From Labedaea rhizosphaerae (GTDB taxonomy: Bacteria > Actinomycetota > Actinomycetes > Mycobacteriales > Pseudonocardiaceae), in NCBI RefSeq assembly GCF_004362825.1, contig NZ_SNXZ01000005.1, forward strand, positions 62,001 through 126,000: a stretch of 64,000 bases of DNA, in the 5' to 3' direction. This document shows positions 25,646 through 34,689 of the stretch, piece after piece. The notes under the pieces were generated by a model, which was given only the letters and a program-made list of their open reading frames with translations, searched no databases and was not told the origin of the DNA. A program made the translations under genes and the position numbers. Each line of letters begins with the position of its first letter. Position 1 is the stretch's first letter.

Positions 25646-26173
25646 ATGCCTTGCACAGCAAGCCGCGTCCTGCTCCGTGGCGCGGCAGCCACTCTGCTGC
25701 TCGCGGTCACCGCCTGCACCACCAACTCACCGGACACCGCCGCGCCCGCCGCCTCCGCCGCATCGACGGGCCGGCCGGAGCCACGGACGTCCACCACTTT
25801 GTCCGCCACCGACAGGAACACCGCGATGCACCTCCGCGTCACCCTCGACGGCCGGCCCGTCGACGCCACCCTGAACGACAGCGCCACCGCGGGCGATCTC
25901 GCCACCCTGCTGCCGCTCACCCTGGAACTGAAGGACTTCCACGGGACGGAACGGATCGGGTACCCGCCACGCAAGCTGACCACCGCCCCCGCTCCCACCC
26001 CGACCGCAGCCAAGGCGGGCGACCTCGCCTACTACGCGCCCTGGGGCAACCTCGCCCTGTTCCACCGCGACGGCCCCGCCGCGTCGCCCGACCTCCTCGT
26101 CCTCGGGCACCTCGACGCCGACGCCGACCAGCTCGCCCGGGCCGAACGCATCACCATCGAGGCCGCCGCGTGA
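25646..26173 (+). CDS. Cyclophilin-like fold lipoprotein
   Basis: A 175-aa protein with a lipoprotein signal peptide ending LLAVTAC (Cys ~24), a Pro/Ala/Thr linker and a C-terminal domain resembling the cyclophilin-like-2 fold ('LRVTLDGRPVDATLNDSATA', 'GDLAYYAPWGNLALFHRDG'). Most relatives are cytoplasmic; the lipoprotein form places it outside the membrane. The function of the family is not established. Its C-terminal motif and position between two dehydrogenases is a recurrent arrangement in actinomycetes. Confidence 0.74.
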   Translation: MPCTASRVLLRGAAATLLLAVTACTTNSPDTAAPAASAASTGRPEPRTSTTLSATDRNTAMHLRVTLDGRPVDATLNDSATAGDLATLLPLTLELKDFHGTERIGYPPRKLTTAPAPTPTAAKAGDLAYYAPWGNLALFHRDGPAASPDLLVLGHLDADADQLARAERITIEAAA

Positions 26174-26288
26174 CCTCGCTTCCTGGCACGCAAAGAAGTC
26201 CTCGCATGCCTTGGCGATCCGGGTCCACCGGCGAGCGAGCCGGCCGAAGTACCGACACCCGCACCCAGCACGATTCGGAGCAGCGAGC

Positions 26289-27056
26289 ATGAACCCGACC
26301 TACGACTTCAGCGGCCAGGTCGCCTTCGTCACCGGAGCGAGCTCCGGCATGGGCCTGGCCACCGCCCGCGCCTTCGCCGAATCAGGCGCCGCGGTCGCCT
26401 TGGCCGACATCAACGAAGGCAGCCTGAGCACGGCCGCGACCCAGCTCACCGACCAGGGCCACCGGGTGCTGGCGCTCGCCTGCAACGTCACCGACGAGGG
26501 CCAGGTGGCGGCCGCGGTCGACCGCACCGTGGCGACCTTCGGCCGCCTCGACATGGCCTACAACAACGCCGGCATCCAGATCCCGCCCGCCGACGCCGCC
26601 GAGGAGAGCGCCGAGCAGTTCGACCGGGTCAACGCCATCAACCTGCGGGGCGTCTGGGCCGGCATGAAACACGAACTGCGCCACATGCGTACCCAGGGCA
26701 GCGGCGCGATCGTCAACTGCTCCTCCCTCGGCGGCCTGGTCGGCATCCCCGGCCGCGCGTCCTACCACGCCACCAAACACGGCGTGATCGGCCTGACCGG
26801 CAGCGCCGCCCTCGAATACGCCCCGCGCGGTATCCGCATCAACGCCATCTGCCCCGGGACCATCGACACCCCGATGGTCAGCGACATGATCGCCAAAGGC
26901 GAACTCGACCGCGCCGAGGCCAAAGCAAGCCAGCCCATCAACCGCCTTGGCACCGCCGAGGAGATCGCCCAGGCCGTGTTGTGGCTGTGCAGTCCCGGAG
27001 CCAGCTTCGTCATCGGCGTGGCCCTGCCCGTCGACGGCGGGTACGTCGCCAGGTAG
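26289..27056 (+). CDS. Short-chain dehydrogenase/reductase (SDR)
   Basis: A 255-aa classical SDR. 'FVTGASSGMGLATARAFA' is the TGxxxGxG cofactor motif, 'NNAGIQ' the NNAG motif, 'NCSSLGGL' carries the catalytic Ser, and 'SYHATKHG' supplies Tyr159 and Lys163. 'ADIN' after the first strand suggests NAD rather than NADP. It uses a carbonyl/alcohol substrate that cannot be identified. An AGCGAG ribosome binding region precedes ATG 26289. Confidence 0.88.
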   Translation: MNPTYDFSGQVAFVTGASSGMGLATARAFAESGAAVALADINEGSLSTAATQLTDQGHRVLALACNVTDEGQVAAAVDRTVATFGRLDMAYNNAGIQIPPADAAEESAEQFDRVNAINLRGVWAGMKHELRHMRTQGSGAIVNCSSLGGLVGIPGRASYHATKHGVIGLTGSAALEYAPRGIRINAICPGTIDTPMVSDMIAKGELDRAEAKASQPINRLGTAEEIAQAVLWLCSPGASFVIGVALPVDGGYVAR

Positions 27057-27109
27057 CCGGCCATCCCGGCCGGTGCCATCACACACATCAAGCAACCGGA
27101 AGGATTCTC

Positions 27110-27523
27110 GTGGAGTTCATCGCCAAGCAGCCCACCAGCAAGGCCCCGGACGAGTGGTTCACCGGCGACGTCTGGTGGGACGTCATCGTCGCCGGACACG
27201 AACCGTCCCGGATGCGGGTGAACCTGGTCCGCTTCTCCCCCGGCGCCCGCACCAACTGGCACTCCCATGCCGTCGGGCAGACCCTGCACGTGGTCTCCGG
27301 CGTCGCGCTGATCGGCACCCGCGACGGCACGATCTTCCAAGCCCACCCCGGCGAAACCATCAGCTGCCCGCCCGGCGAGGAGCACTGGCACGGCGCCACC
27401 CCCGACCGGTTCATGGAACACCTCGCCATGTGGGAAGGCACCGGTGACGAGACCCCGGAAACGACGTGGGCCGAGCCTGTCACCGACCAGCAGTACAACG
27501 GCCCCCGCACGCTCCACCCGTAG
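27110..27523 (+). CDS. Cupin domain protein
   Basis: A 137-aa single-domain cupin. Motif 1 'GARTNWHSHAVGQTLHVVSG' gives the two His ligands; motif 2 'PGEEHWHGA' supplies a further His. A metal-dependent small-molecule role, such as isomerase, decarboxylase or quercetinase-like, is possible. GGAAGGA precedes the GTG. It is the last gene of the module, and the 37-bp direct repeat follows its stop after 22 bp. Confidence 0.83.
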   Translation: MEFIAKQPTSKAPDEWFTGDVWWDVIVAGHEPSRMRVNLVRFSPGARTNWHSHAVGQTLHVVSGVALIGTRDGTIFQAHPGETISCPPGEEHWHGATPDRFMEHLAMWEGTGDETPETTWAEPVTDQQYNGPRTLHP

Positions 27524-27545
27524 CGGCCCTGGCCCCGGTGTTGCG

Positions 27546-27582
27546 GGCTCGAATCGACACGACAATTCTTTTTGCTGAACCG
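27546..27582 (+). repeat. 37-bp direct repeat, right copy
   Basis: Same orientation as 23488-23524, differing at a single position (A for G at 27564). It lies between the cupin stop and the ECF sigma gene start, so it may also overlap the sigma gene's promoter. Confidence 0.85.
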
Positions 27583-27600
27583 TGCGCCGACGCGGGCCGT

Positions 27601-28245
27601 ATGACCGTTGTGAGCGCCATTGCGTCGAGTAGCCTGCTCTGCGACCGACGCCCGGTCTCGAGCAAGCGGGACGGGGCACCCGAGCAGGCGGTGGCGATCG
27701 TGTCGATCGTGAGCAGGCGCTCCCACCGGGCGGGACGTGCGCCCGGGGAAGAGCAACTGCGTGCGCTCTACCAGGAGCACGGGCGCAGCCTGCTCGCGTA
27801 CGCGATGCGGCTGACCGGCGACCGGGCCGCGGCCGAGGACGTCGTGCAGGAAACCCTGCTGCGGGCGTGGAAGCACCGCGACGAGCTGAGCAGCGGCAAG
27901 GGCTCGGTGCGCGGCTGGCTGCTCACCGTCACGCGCAACATCGTCACCGACCGCGCGCGGGCCCGAGCGGCTCGCCCGGCCGAGGTCGACCAGAAGATCG
28001 ACGTGCCGTCCACGGACCTCGACCCAGCCGACAAGGTGGCCGACAGCATCACGGTGCTCGGCGCGCTGGAGCGGTTGTCGCCCGACCACCGGGCCGTGCT
28101 CGTCGAGCTCTACTACCGGGGTCACTCGGTGGCGGAGACCGCGGCGTTGCTGGGAATCGCGCCCGGTACCGTGAAATCGCGGGCTTACTACGCGGTGCGG
28201 GCCTTGCGGTCCGACCTGGTGCAGACCGAGGAGGTGCGGCGATGA
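27601..28245 (+). CDS. ECF-type RNA polymerase sigma factor
   Basis: A 214-aa sigma factor. Region 2 ('LRALYQEHGRSLLAYAMRLT', 'AAEDVVQETLLRAWKH', 'GWLLTVTRNIVTDRAR') and region 4 ('LERLSPDHRAVLVELYYRGH', 'SVAETAALLGIAPGTVKSRA') are complete. The first ~45 residues are low in similarity and the true start may be an internal GTG. The coupled downstream gene encodes a zinc-type anti-sigma factor, so activity is held at the membrane until a signal releases it; the SigK/SigL-like branch is suggested. Confidence 0.9.
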   Translation: MTVVSAIASSSLLCDRRPVSSKRDGAPEQAVAIVSIVSRRSHRAGRAPGEEQLRALYQEHGRSLLAYAMRLTGDRAAAEDVVQETLLRAWKHRDELSSGKGSVRGWLLTVTRNIVTDRARARAARPAEVDQKIDVPSTDLDPADKVADSITVLGALERLSPDHRAVLVELYYRGHSVAETAALLGIAPGTVKSRAYYAVRALRSDLVQTEEVRR

Positions 28246-28949
28246 GTACTTCCCCGAACGACCCGACCCAGCACGACCGCACCGTGCTCGGCGCGTACGC
28301 CCTGGGCGTGCTGGACCAGGCCGAGGCCCGTGAGGTCAGCGCGCACCTGTCCACGTGCGTGGACTGCCAGCGCGAGGTCAACGAGCTCGGCCAGGTCCGC
28401 CCGCTGCTGGACTCGGTGCCGCCGGAGGCCTTCCTCGACGGGCCGCCCGAGAACGACCTGGTGCTCCAGCGCGCCCTGCGCGAGGTCCGCCGCGAGGCAC
28501 CGGCCCAGCGCAACTGGGGTCCGGTCGTGCTGGGCCTGGTCGCGGCCGTGGCGCTGGCGATCGCCGTGGGCGGCGGCATCCTGATCGGCCGCCAGACCGC
28601 GTCCACGACCGTCGCTGGTGCCCCAGCCACGACCATCCCCGCGAACGCCCGCGTTGCCACGGTCACCGACCCCACCACCGGCGCGACGATGAAGGTCACG
28701 CTGGTCCCGAAGGCCGGCTGGGTGACGGTGACCGCCAAGGTGTCCGGGGTCCCGGCGGGCACGAAGTGCCTGCTGCAGGTCGTGCCGCGCACCGGTGAAG
28801 CGCAACTGGCGGGCAGCTGGAAGGTCTCGCCCCAGGGTGCCCGGGAGGGCACGACCCTGCAGGGCTCGGCCCTGGTCGACCCGGCGGCCGTGCAGTCGGT
28901 CCGCGTGGTCACCACCGAGGGCCAGACCGTGGTGACCGTCCCGGTCTGA
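28242..28949 (+). CDS. Membrane anti-sigma factor with zinc-binding ZAS motif
   Basis: A 235-aa protein. The N-terminal 'VSAHLSTCVDCQREV' is the HxxxCxxC zinc anti-sigma motif. A single membrane helix ('VVLGLVAAVALAIAVGGGI') around residue 95 is followed by an extracytoplasmic RskA-like domain ('VTVTAKVSGVPAGTKCLLQV'). It sequesters the sigma factor encoded immediately upstream (4-bp overlap) and releases it when the external domain senses stress; the signal is unknown. Confidence 0.88.
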   Translation: MSTSPNDPTQHDRTVLGAYALGVLDQAEAREVSAHLSTCVDCQREVNELGQVRPLLDSVPPEAFLDGPPENDLVLQRALREVRREAPAQRNWGPVVLGLVAAVALAIAVGGGILIGRQTASTTVAGAPATTIPANARVATVTDPTTGATMKVTLVPKAGWVTVTAKVSGVPAGTKCLLQVVPRTGEAQLAGSWKVSPQGAREGTTLQGSALVDPAAVQSVRVVTTEGQTVVTVPV

Positions 28950-29038
28950 GATTCGCCGGCGCTGGGGTGTCGATTCCAGGGCACCCCGTTCGTGGGTAGG
29001 GCAAGAGGCAGTTTCGAGCCCGGCCCAGGAGCGCGACC

Positions 29039-29575
29039 ATGACCAGCAACACCGTGACTGACACCGCGACCGACACCGTGACCGCCACCCTGACCTTCGC
29101 CGTCCCCGCCGCCACGGTGTTCGGGGTGCTGGCCGATCCGACGACGCACGCCGCCATCGACGGCACCGGCTGGGTGCAGGAGTCCGTCGACCGGGCGCCG
29201 CTGACCGCGGTGGGTCAGGTCTTCCGGATGGACATGCACCACGCCAAGCACCCGGACGGCGACTACCAGGTGGTCAACCAGGTCGTGGTGCTGGACGCGC
29301 CCCGCGCCATCGGCTGGAAGACCGGCACCGTGGCCGAGGACGGCGAGATGGTCTTCGGCGACTGGATCTGGCGCTACGACCTCGTGCCGCTCGGCCCGGC
29401 GACCGCCGAGGTCACCCTCAGCTACGACTGGTCGGCCGTGTCGGCGGCGCGCCGGGCGGTCATCCAGTTCCCGCCGTTCGGCCCCGACCACCTGATCAAC
29501 TCGTTGCGCCACCTGGCCGAACTGGCGGAGCGGGCCGAACTGGCGGAGCCGGCGGCACTGGCGGAGCCGGCCTGA
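29039..29575 (+). CDS. SRPBCC (START-like) family protein with alanine-rich repeat tail
   Basis: A 178-aa protein with a polyketide cyclase/START-like fold ('ATLTFAVPAATVFGVLADPT', 'GWVQESVDRAPL', 'EVTLSYDWSAVSA'). Such proteins bind hydrophobic ligands. The last ~20 residues are a short repeat of 'LAELAE'/'LAEPA' encoded by a GCCGAACTGGCGGAGC-like tandem, probably replication slippage. It could be a target of the upstream ECF sigma factor but this is not shown. Confidence 0.78.
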   Translation: MTSNTVTDTATDTVTATLTFAVPAATVFGVLADPTTHAAIDGTGWVQESVDRAPLTAVGQVFRMDMHHAKHPDGDYQVVNQVVVLDAPRAIGWKTGTVAEDGEMVFGDWIWRYDLVPLGPATAEVTLSYDWSAVSAARRAVIQFPPFGPDHLINSLRHLAELAERAELAEPAALAEPA

Positions 29576-29588
29576 CCGCCGAACCCGG

Positions 29589-29981
29589 TCACGCGAGGGT
29601 GATTTGGCCGTTCGCCACGCGAACCTCGCGCGCCGGCAACGGTTTGCTCGCCGGGCCCGCGGCCACCGAGCCGTCGGCGACCTTGAACTTGCTGCCGTGG
29701 CACGTGCAGTTGATGGTGCCGCCGCTGACGTTCGCGACCACGCAACCCTGGTGTGTGCACACCGCCGAGAAGGCCTTGAACTCACCCTTCTTCGGTTGCG
29801 TCACCACGATTTGCTGGTCCTTGAACACGGTGCCGCCGCCCACCGGCACGTCGGCGACCGCGCCCAGGGCCGCGCCGGATGGGGCCGCGGGCTCGGGTGC
29901 GCCGTACCGGGTGCACCCGGCCACGAGGGCGACCCCGCAGCCGGCGCCGCAGGCCAAGGCCGCGCGTCGTGAGATGGTCAT
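29589..29981 (-). CDS. Rieske [2Fe-2S] lipoprotein
   Basis: A 130-aa protein. The N-terminus 'MTISRRAALACGAGCG' has a twin-arginine pattern and the sequence reaches a lipobox-like 'VALVAGC', suggesting Tat export and lipid anchoring. The cluster ligands are in 'CTHQGC' and 'CTCHGSKF'. It probably transfers electrons at the outer face of the membrane. It overlaps the stop of the upstream DUF6529-like gene by one base, so the two likely work together. Confidence 0.88.
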   Translation of the reverse strand: MTISRRAALACGAGCGVALVAGCTRYGAPEPAAPSGAALGAVADVPVGGGTVFKDQQIVVTQPKKGEFKAFSAVCTHQGCVVANVSGGTINCTCHGSKFKVADGSVAAGPASKPLPAREVRVANGQITLA

Positions 29982-30676
29982 CAGAACCGCACCCCGAACT
30001 CGGTGAAGAACCACAGCGACGACGTCAGCCACAGGCCGGTCAGCCCGGTGAACGCCAGGCCGCCCAGGACAGGCAGTGCCCAGCCCGGCTTGTCGTCGCG
30101 GGACAGGACGATCATCTTGGCGACGAAGATCCCGTAGAAGAAGCAGCCCAGCAGCGAGTGGATCAGCACCCGCGGGCTGGCGGTGTCGAAACCCAAGGCG
30201 TACAAGCAATGCGCGGCCACCGGCAGCGACACGACCACCGCGGCCCGCCCGCACCAGCGGTGCAGCGCGGCGACGACCTTGCCGTCACCGCGCACGCCGG
30301 GCAGCTTGCCCCACATCGCCAGCGCCGACAGCAGTTGCACCACCGTCAGCACAACGGCCAGCGTCGCCAGCCACGCCTTGGCGTGCAAGCCGTCGCTGAA
30401 GCCGGAGATGTTCAGCGCCTGCCCGGTCGGGTCGTGCAGGTTGGCGTAGACCCCCAGCGCCACCAGCACGAGCGAGCCCACGGCGAACGCGATCACCATC
30501 GTGCGCAAGCCTCCCCGCGACGGCGCGGCCGGCGGCGGGGGTGGCGCCAGAACCGCTTGCTGCGCGGGCCATTCCTGCGGGATCGGGCCGGTCGCGTCGT
30601 AGCCGCGGACCGGCTGGGTCACGTCCGCCGGCTGGTCGCCGGTCGGCCCGAAGCCCTGCGGGGGTCTGGTCGTCAT
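29981..30676 (-). CDS. DUF6529-like membrane protein, possible b-type haem carrier
   Basis: A 231-aa protein with a Pro-rich cytoplasmic N-terminus (~60 residues) and five to six membrane helices. Conserved-looking histidines in 'VAALHRWCGRAAVVVS', 'LPVAAHCLYALG' and 'RVLIHSLLGCFFYG' are spaced like haem ligands of cytochrome b561-type proteins; haem binding is inference. Coupling to the Rieske lipoprotein gene supports a membrane redox role. Confidence 0.74.
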   Translation of the reverse strand: MTTRPPQGFGPTGDQPADVTQPVRGYDATGPIPQEWPAQQAVLAPPPPPAAPSRGGLRTMVIAFAVGSLVLVALGVYANLHDPTGQALNISGFSDGLHAKAWLATLAVVLTVVQLLSALAMWGKLPGVRGDGKVVAALHRWCGRAAVVVSLPVAAHCLYALGFDTASPRVLIHSLLGCFFYGIFVAKMIVLSRDDKPGWALPVLGGLAFTGLTGLWLTSSLWFFTEFGVRF

Positions 30677-30685
30677 GGCCGTCTC

Positions 30686-31360
30686 CTAGAACGTCTCGTC
30701 GCCGGTGACCGGGGCCGCGGTGAGGGCCTGACCGTCGACGGTCACGCCATCTCGTCCGGGATCGAGCACCGGCGCGGACTTGCTCGTGGTGCCAGTGGTC
30801 TCGATGCCGACCTGGCTGCCGTCGGGCAGCACGATCCAGCCGACCGTCGTCGAGCCGTTGCGCGCGCGGTACAGCCCGGCGGGCGGTGGCGCGACCGCGA
30901 TGGTGAAGGCATAGTCCTTCGTGGACAAGGTGATGGTGCCGGTCAGCTTCTTGCCGTCGAGCCGGCCGACGAGCCGGCTCTTGCCGCTCTTGGACTTCAG
31001 CTCGACGCGGCCGTCCTTGGCGCTGCCACGCAACCACGCCTCGACGTCGCGGCCGTCGCACAGGTAAGCGGCCGACTGGTCGCCTTTGATGGCAACGGCA
31101 ATCGCGATGTGGCTGTTCGTCGCCTTGCCCGCGAACACCACCTGCTTCGGGAACTGCGGCGGGGGCGGCGCGGGTTTCGTCGTGCCAGCCGCGGAGGTGG
31201 CCGAGGTGACCGGCGGCGCGGCTGTGGAGCTCTGCACCGCCACGCCTTGCGCCTTGCCCTTGGCGCCGGTCACCAGGCCACCGGCCGAGTTCGCGGTCAT
31301 CAAGCCCAGCAAGCCGCCCAGCACGACGACGGTGGTGATCACCGGACCGCGATGCGCCAT
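30686..31360 (-). CDS. Secreted or membrane-anchored protein of unknown function
   Basis: A 224-aa protein with an N-terminal hydrophobic segment ('VITTVVVLGGLLGLMTANS'), a Thr/Ala/Pro linker and a beta-rich domain ('VFAGKATNSHIAIAVAIKG', 'LVGRLDGKKLTGTITLSTKD'). It appears extracytoplasmic. ATG 31360 follows GGAGAAGG. It is 9 bp upstream of the DUF6529-like gene and 84 bp downstream of the dynamin pair, possibly on the same transcript. Confidence 0.7.
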   Translation of the reverse strand: MAHRGPVITTVVVLGGLLGLMTANSAGGLVTGAKGKAQGVAVQSSTAAPPVTSATSAAGTTKPAPPPPQFPKQVVFAGKATNSHIAIAVAIKGDQSAAYLCDGRDVEAWLRGSAKDGRVELKSKSGKSRLVGRLDGKKLTGTITLSTKDYAFTIAVAPPPAGLYRARNGSTTVGWIVLPDGSQVGIETTGTTSKSAPVLDPGRDGVTVDGQALTAAPVTGDETF

Positions 31361-31444
31361 GACCTTCTCCTGTCCACTCGCGATGATGAGATGAGCCCGC
31401 GGCCCGCTCGGCAGATACACGGACACGGCAGCGGACCGGTTCAG

Positions 31445-32878
31445 TCAGGTTCCGGCGAGGATTCCCTCGCAGGTGCGCACGAGCACGCGGCACGCGTCCG
31501 CGGCCCGCCGGCCGAGCACCGGGTTCTCGGCGTTGCCCTGCCAGCGCCGCAAGGCGATCGACGCCGCCCGGCGCAGGTCGGCCCGGTCGGCGTGCGGCTC
31601 GAGACCCAGCCGGACCGCGGGGGCGCCACCCTCGTCGCCGAGCAGCCGCTGCGCGTCCACCGCCATGGGCTTGGGCAGCGTCACCGCGCCGGAGCGCAAC
31701 GCGGCCAGCAGGCGCAGCTCCGCGAACTCGTGGGTCGCGGTCAGGATGCGTTCGAGCTCGGGCGCGAGCCGGTACGGGTCGCCGTCGGCCCGGACCATCC
31801 GGTCCAGCGCGAGCACCGCCGACCGGGCCTTGAGCAGGTCGCGCCGCTCGGCGAACTGCACGCGCAACACCCGCTGCAGCTCGTGCAGACCACTGCGGGC
31901 CACCAGTTCGCCGGCCAGCGCCGACGGGCTCGCCGCGCCTTGGCGGATCAACGAGGTGGCCAGCCGGATGCCGAAGAGCCCGAAGCGCCCGACCAGCGCG
32001 GGATCGCTCGTGCGTTGGAACCGGTCGGCCGACAGCAACGCGGCCTCGAGTTCCGGGCGGGGCAGTTCGGCCAGCGCCTTGACCGCGGCGAACTCGTCCT
32101 GGCGCAGTGTCCGCCCGGTGAACGCGAGCAGCCCGGCCACCGCGACGACGTTCTGGCACAACCCGCGCAGGGCGGGTTCCGACCGGTAGCGGGTCGCGAT
32201 CGCGCGCGCGGAGAACATGGCGTCCACCCGGCCACCCGCGATCTCGTCGGCCCGGGAAATGGCGGCGACCGTGTTCACGGCCGTGGCCCGCGCGACGCCC
32301 TGGTCGCGGAAGGACTCGAGGAACTGCGCGTCGGCGACGTGCAGGTGGCGCATCAGGTAGACGACGGCGTCGGCCTCGGTCGGCGTCTCGTCGTCCGGTT
32401 CGAGGAACCGCGTGGTGCGCGCGGAGTTCGCCGCGTCGATCGACGCGACGCCGGGCGTGTCGATCAACGTCATCTCGCGCAGGCTCTGCGCGGGCCAGTC
32501 GACGACCAGCCGGTCGACCCGCTCAGCGGGCACCCCGCCCATGTCGATCTCGAGGACGCCGCCGGTGCGCACCACGGGCAGCGGCACCGGCGGGCCGTCC
32601 AGCGGTTGCAGGACGACCCGCGGGGTCGCGCCGGCCCGGTACCAGGTGACGACGCGGGTGCACTCCCCCGCGTCGGTCGCCGCGATGGCCTCGCCGACCA
32701 GCGCGTTCAGCAGGGTCGACTTGCCGGCCTTGACCTTGCCGGCGATCGCGACCCGCAGCGGCTCGTCGAGGCGGTGCAGCTGGTGGCCGAGCGCCGCCGT
32801 GGCCCGCGGGTTGGTGCGGTAGGCCGACAGCGCGTGGTGCAGTAGATGGCGCACCGAGGTGATCAGGTGCTGGGTCAT
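31445..32878 (-). CDS. Dynamin-like GTPase, IniC-like
   Basis: A 477-aa GTPase, close to the length of mycobacterial IniC. P-loop 'GKVKAGKS' at residues 47-54, 'LIDTPGVAS' as G3, and an atypical G4 'SRADE'. The C-terminal half is helical. Bacterial dynamins remodel membranes. Its start overlaps the stop of the larger GTPase gene by 4 bp, so a paired complex is likely. In mycobacteria iniBAC responds to cell-wall inhibitors. Confidence 0.82.
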   Translation of the reverse strand: MTQHLITSVRHLLHHALSAYRTNPRATAALGHQLHRLDEPLRVAIAGKVKAGKSTLLNALVGEAIAATDAGECTRVVTWYRAGATPRVVLQPLDGPPVPLPVVRTGGVLEIDMGGVPAERVDRLVVDWPAQSLREMTLIDTPGVASIDAANSARTTRFLEPDDETPTEADAVVYLMRHLHVADAQFLESFRDQGVARATAVNTVAAISRADEIAGGRVDAMFSARAIATRYRSEPALRGLCQNVVAVAGLLAFTGRTLRQDEFAAVKALAELPRPELEAALLSADRFQRTSDPALVGRFGLFGIRLATSLIRQGAASPSALAGELVARSGLHELQRVLRVQFAERRDLLKARSAVLALDRMVRADGDPYRLAPELERILTATHEFAELRLLAALRSGAVTLPKPMAVDAQRLLGDEGGAPAVRLGLEPHADRADLRRAASIALRRWQGNAENPVLGRRAADACRVLVRTCEGILAGT

Positions 32879-34689
32879 GTCGCGGCCCCCGGCAGCAGTG
32901 CGGACGCGTGCTTGCGCACGGCTTCGAGCCGGTCCAGGGCGAGCTTGATCTCGGCGAGCCGGGCGTCGCGCTCGGCCTGCGTCGCCTTGACCGAGTTCTT
33001 GGCCGCCTGCAACGAATCCTGCAGCGACAGCTTCAGCTGGTCGGCCTGGGCGGTGAAGTGGTCGCGCAGCACGCGCTGCACCCCACGCAACATGTCGCGG
33101 GAGTCCTTGCCGACGTGGAAGGTCACGTCGTCGATGTAGCGGCGCAGCACCACCTTCGCGTCGGCCTGGCGCTTCTGCACGATGCGCCGCCGTTCGTCGC
33201 CGAGGGTCTTGCGGCCCATCAGCAGCCCGGCGCCGACCGTGATCGGGTTCAGCAACGAGAACCCGACCAGGGTGCCGAACATCCCGAACATCAACATGCC
33301 CATGTAGCCACCGCGCACGCCGGTCAGCAGTTGCCTGCCGAAGCCGAACGGCTCGCCGTCCTTGACGGTCATGGCCCGGATCGAGCCCAGCGCCTGCGAC
33401 GGTCCGGGCCGCTCGATGCGCAAGGAGGGCAACAGGTGCGTGCCCTCGGCGTCGAAGTGCTCGGCCACGCGACCGGCCAGCCACCGGGCCCGCTGGGTGG
33501 CCCACACGAAGTTGGCCGACGCCGCCGCGGCGGTCGCCTGCTGCACCCACGTGGTGAACTGGTCCCACGTCTTGCTCGGGTCGCCGTTGTCCTGCAACGC
33601 CTGCTCGGCCTCGCGGGTGATCTCCCGCAGCCGGTCGCGCAGGTCGTAGTCGATGTCGGCGTTGAGGTCGGCCACGCCGTCGTTCAGCGTCTGCTGCCAG
33701 CGCGCCGACCGCTCCTTGAGCGCCGTCGCGCGCGCCTCGGCGGCGGTCAGCTCGCGGATGACCTCCTGCACGCGTTCGGGGTCGCGCTGCGCGACCGCCT
33801 CGGCGTCGAGGGTGGACACGACCTGCTCGAGCACGGCCAGCACGTCGTGCACGGTGGAGCGGCACGCGAGTTCCCCGGCCCGCGCGAGCACCTTCTCCCG
33901 CAGGTAACGCACCAGCTCCGGGAACCCGGACTCCGCCGAGAGTTCCGCGTCACCCGTGGTCAGCGCGTGCCAGCGCATGCTGGCCGACACAGGGAAGACG
34001 TCGGCTTCGATGCCGGCCCGCGCGAGGTGCCCGCGGTCGAGGTCGAGGATCTGCCGCCAGTGCGGGTACAGGTCGGCCTTGGTGAGCACGCACGCCACAT
34101 TCGGGCAGGCCGCCATGGCCGTGCGCAGGAAGTCCAGTTCCGGCGCGGTGTACTCCTGCGAGGCGTCGGAGACCAGCAGCACGGCGTCGGCCGACGTCAG
34201 CGCCGCCATCGTCGCCGCGCCCTGCACGGAGCCGAGCCCGCCGACGCCGGGGGTGTCGACGAGGACCAGCCCGCCCTCGAGGATCGACCGCGGGATGTTC
34301 ACCTCGACCCGGCTGATCCGCTGCCGGTGCTCGTCGCGGTTGGGCGACTCGCACGCGTAGCGGGCCAGCTGGTCGAGCGGGACGGGGATCCGCTCGGTCT
34401 CACGCACGATCGCCACCGACGGGGTGGCGGCGTGCGCGACGTGGGTGGGCACGGCGGTCGACAGGTCGTCGAGCACCGGGCACACCGGCGCCCCGACGAG
34501 CCCGTTGACCAGCATGCTCTTGCCCTGCTTGAACTCGCCGACCACGAGCACCCGCACCCGCTCGTCGGCGAGCCGGTCCCGGGTGCGCGCCAGGCGCGCA
34601 TCCAGGTCCGGCCGGCTCAGTCCTTCGATGGCGGTGCGGGCCAGCTCCACGGCCCGCACCAACCGCTCGTTCGCGGCCACCGGGCTCAC
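32875..34689 (-). CDS. Dynamin-like GTPase, IniA-like
   Basis: A 604-aa GTPase. P-loop 'GEFKQGKS' at residues 51-58, G3 'LVDTPGVGG', G4 'TKADLY'. A helical stalk region follows and a hydrophobic, Gly/Met-rich segment near residue 470 ('GYMGMLMFGMFGTLVGFSLL') is the likely membrane-inserting paddle, as in IniA. GTG 34689 overlaps the stop of the IniB-like gene. Expected to form oligomers at the inner membrane with the IniC-like partner and repair or remodel membrane under envelope stress. Confidence 0.84.
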   Translation of the reverse strand: MSPVAANERLVRAVELARTAIEGLSRPDLDARLARTRDRLADERVRVLVVGEFKQGKSMLVNGLVGAPVCPVLDDLSTAVPTHVAHAATPSVAIVRETERIPVPLDQLARYACESPNRDEHRQRISRVEVNIPRSILEGGLVLVDTPGVGGLGSVQGAATMAALTSADAVLLVSDASQEYTAPELDFLRTAMAACPNVACVLTKADLYPHWRQILDLDRGHLARAGIEADVFPVSASMRWHALTTGDAELSAESGFPELVRYLREKVLARAGELACRSTVHDVLAVLEQVVSTLDAEAVAQRDPERVQEVIRELTAAEARATALKERSARWQQTLNDGVADLNADIDYDLRDRLREITREAEQALQDNGDPSKTWDQFTTWVQQATAAAASANFVWATQRARWLAGRVAEHFDAEGTHLLPSLRIERPGPSQALGSIRAMTVKDGEPFGFGRQLLTGVRGGYMGMLMFGMFGTLVGFSLLNPITVGAGLLMGRKTLGDERRRIVQKRQADAKVVLRRYIDDVTFHVGKDSRDMLRGVQRVLRDHFTAQADQLKLSLQDSLQAAKNSVKATQAERDARLAEIKLALDRLEAVRKHASALLPGAAT

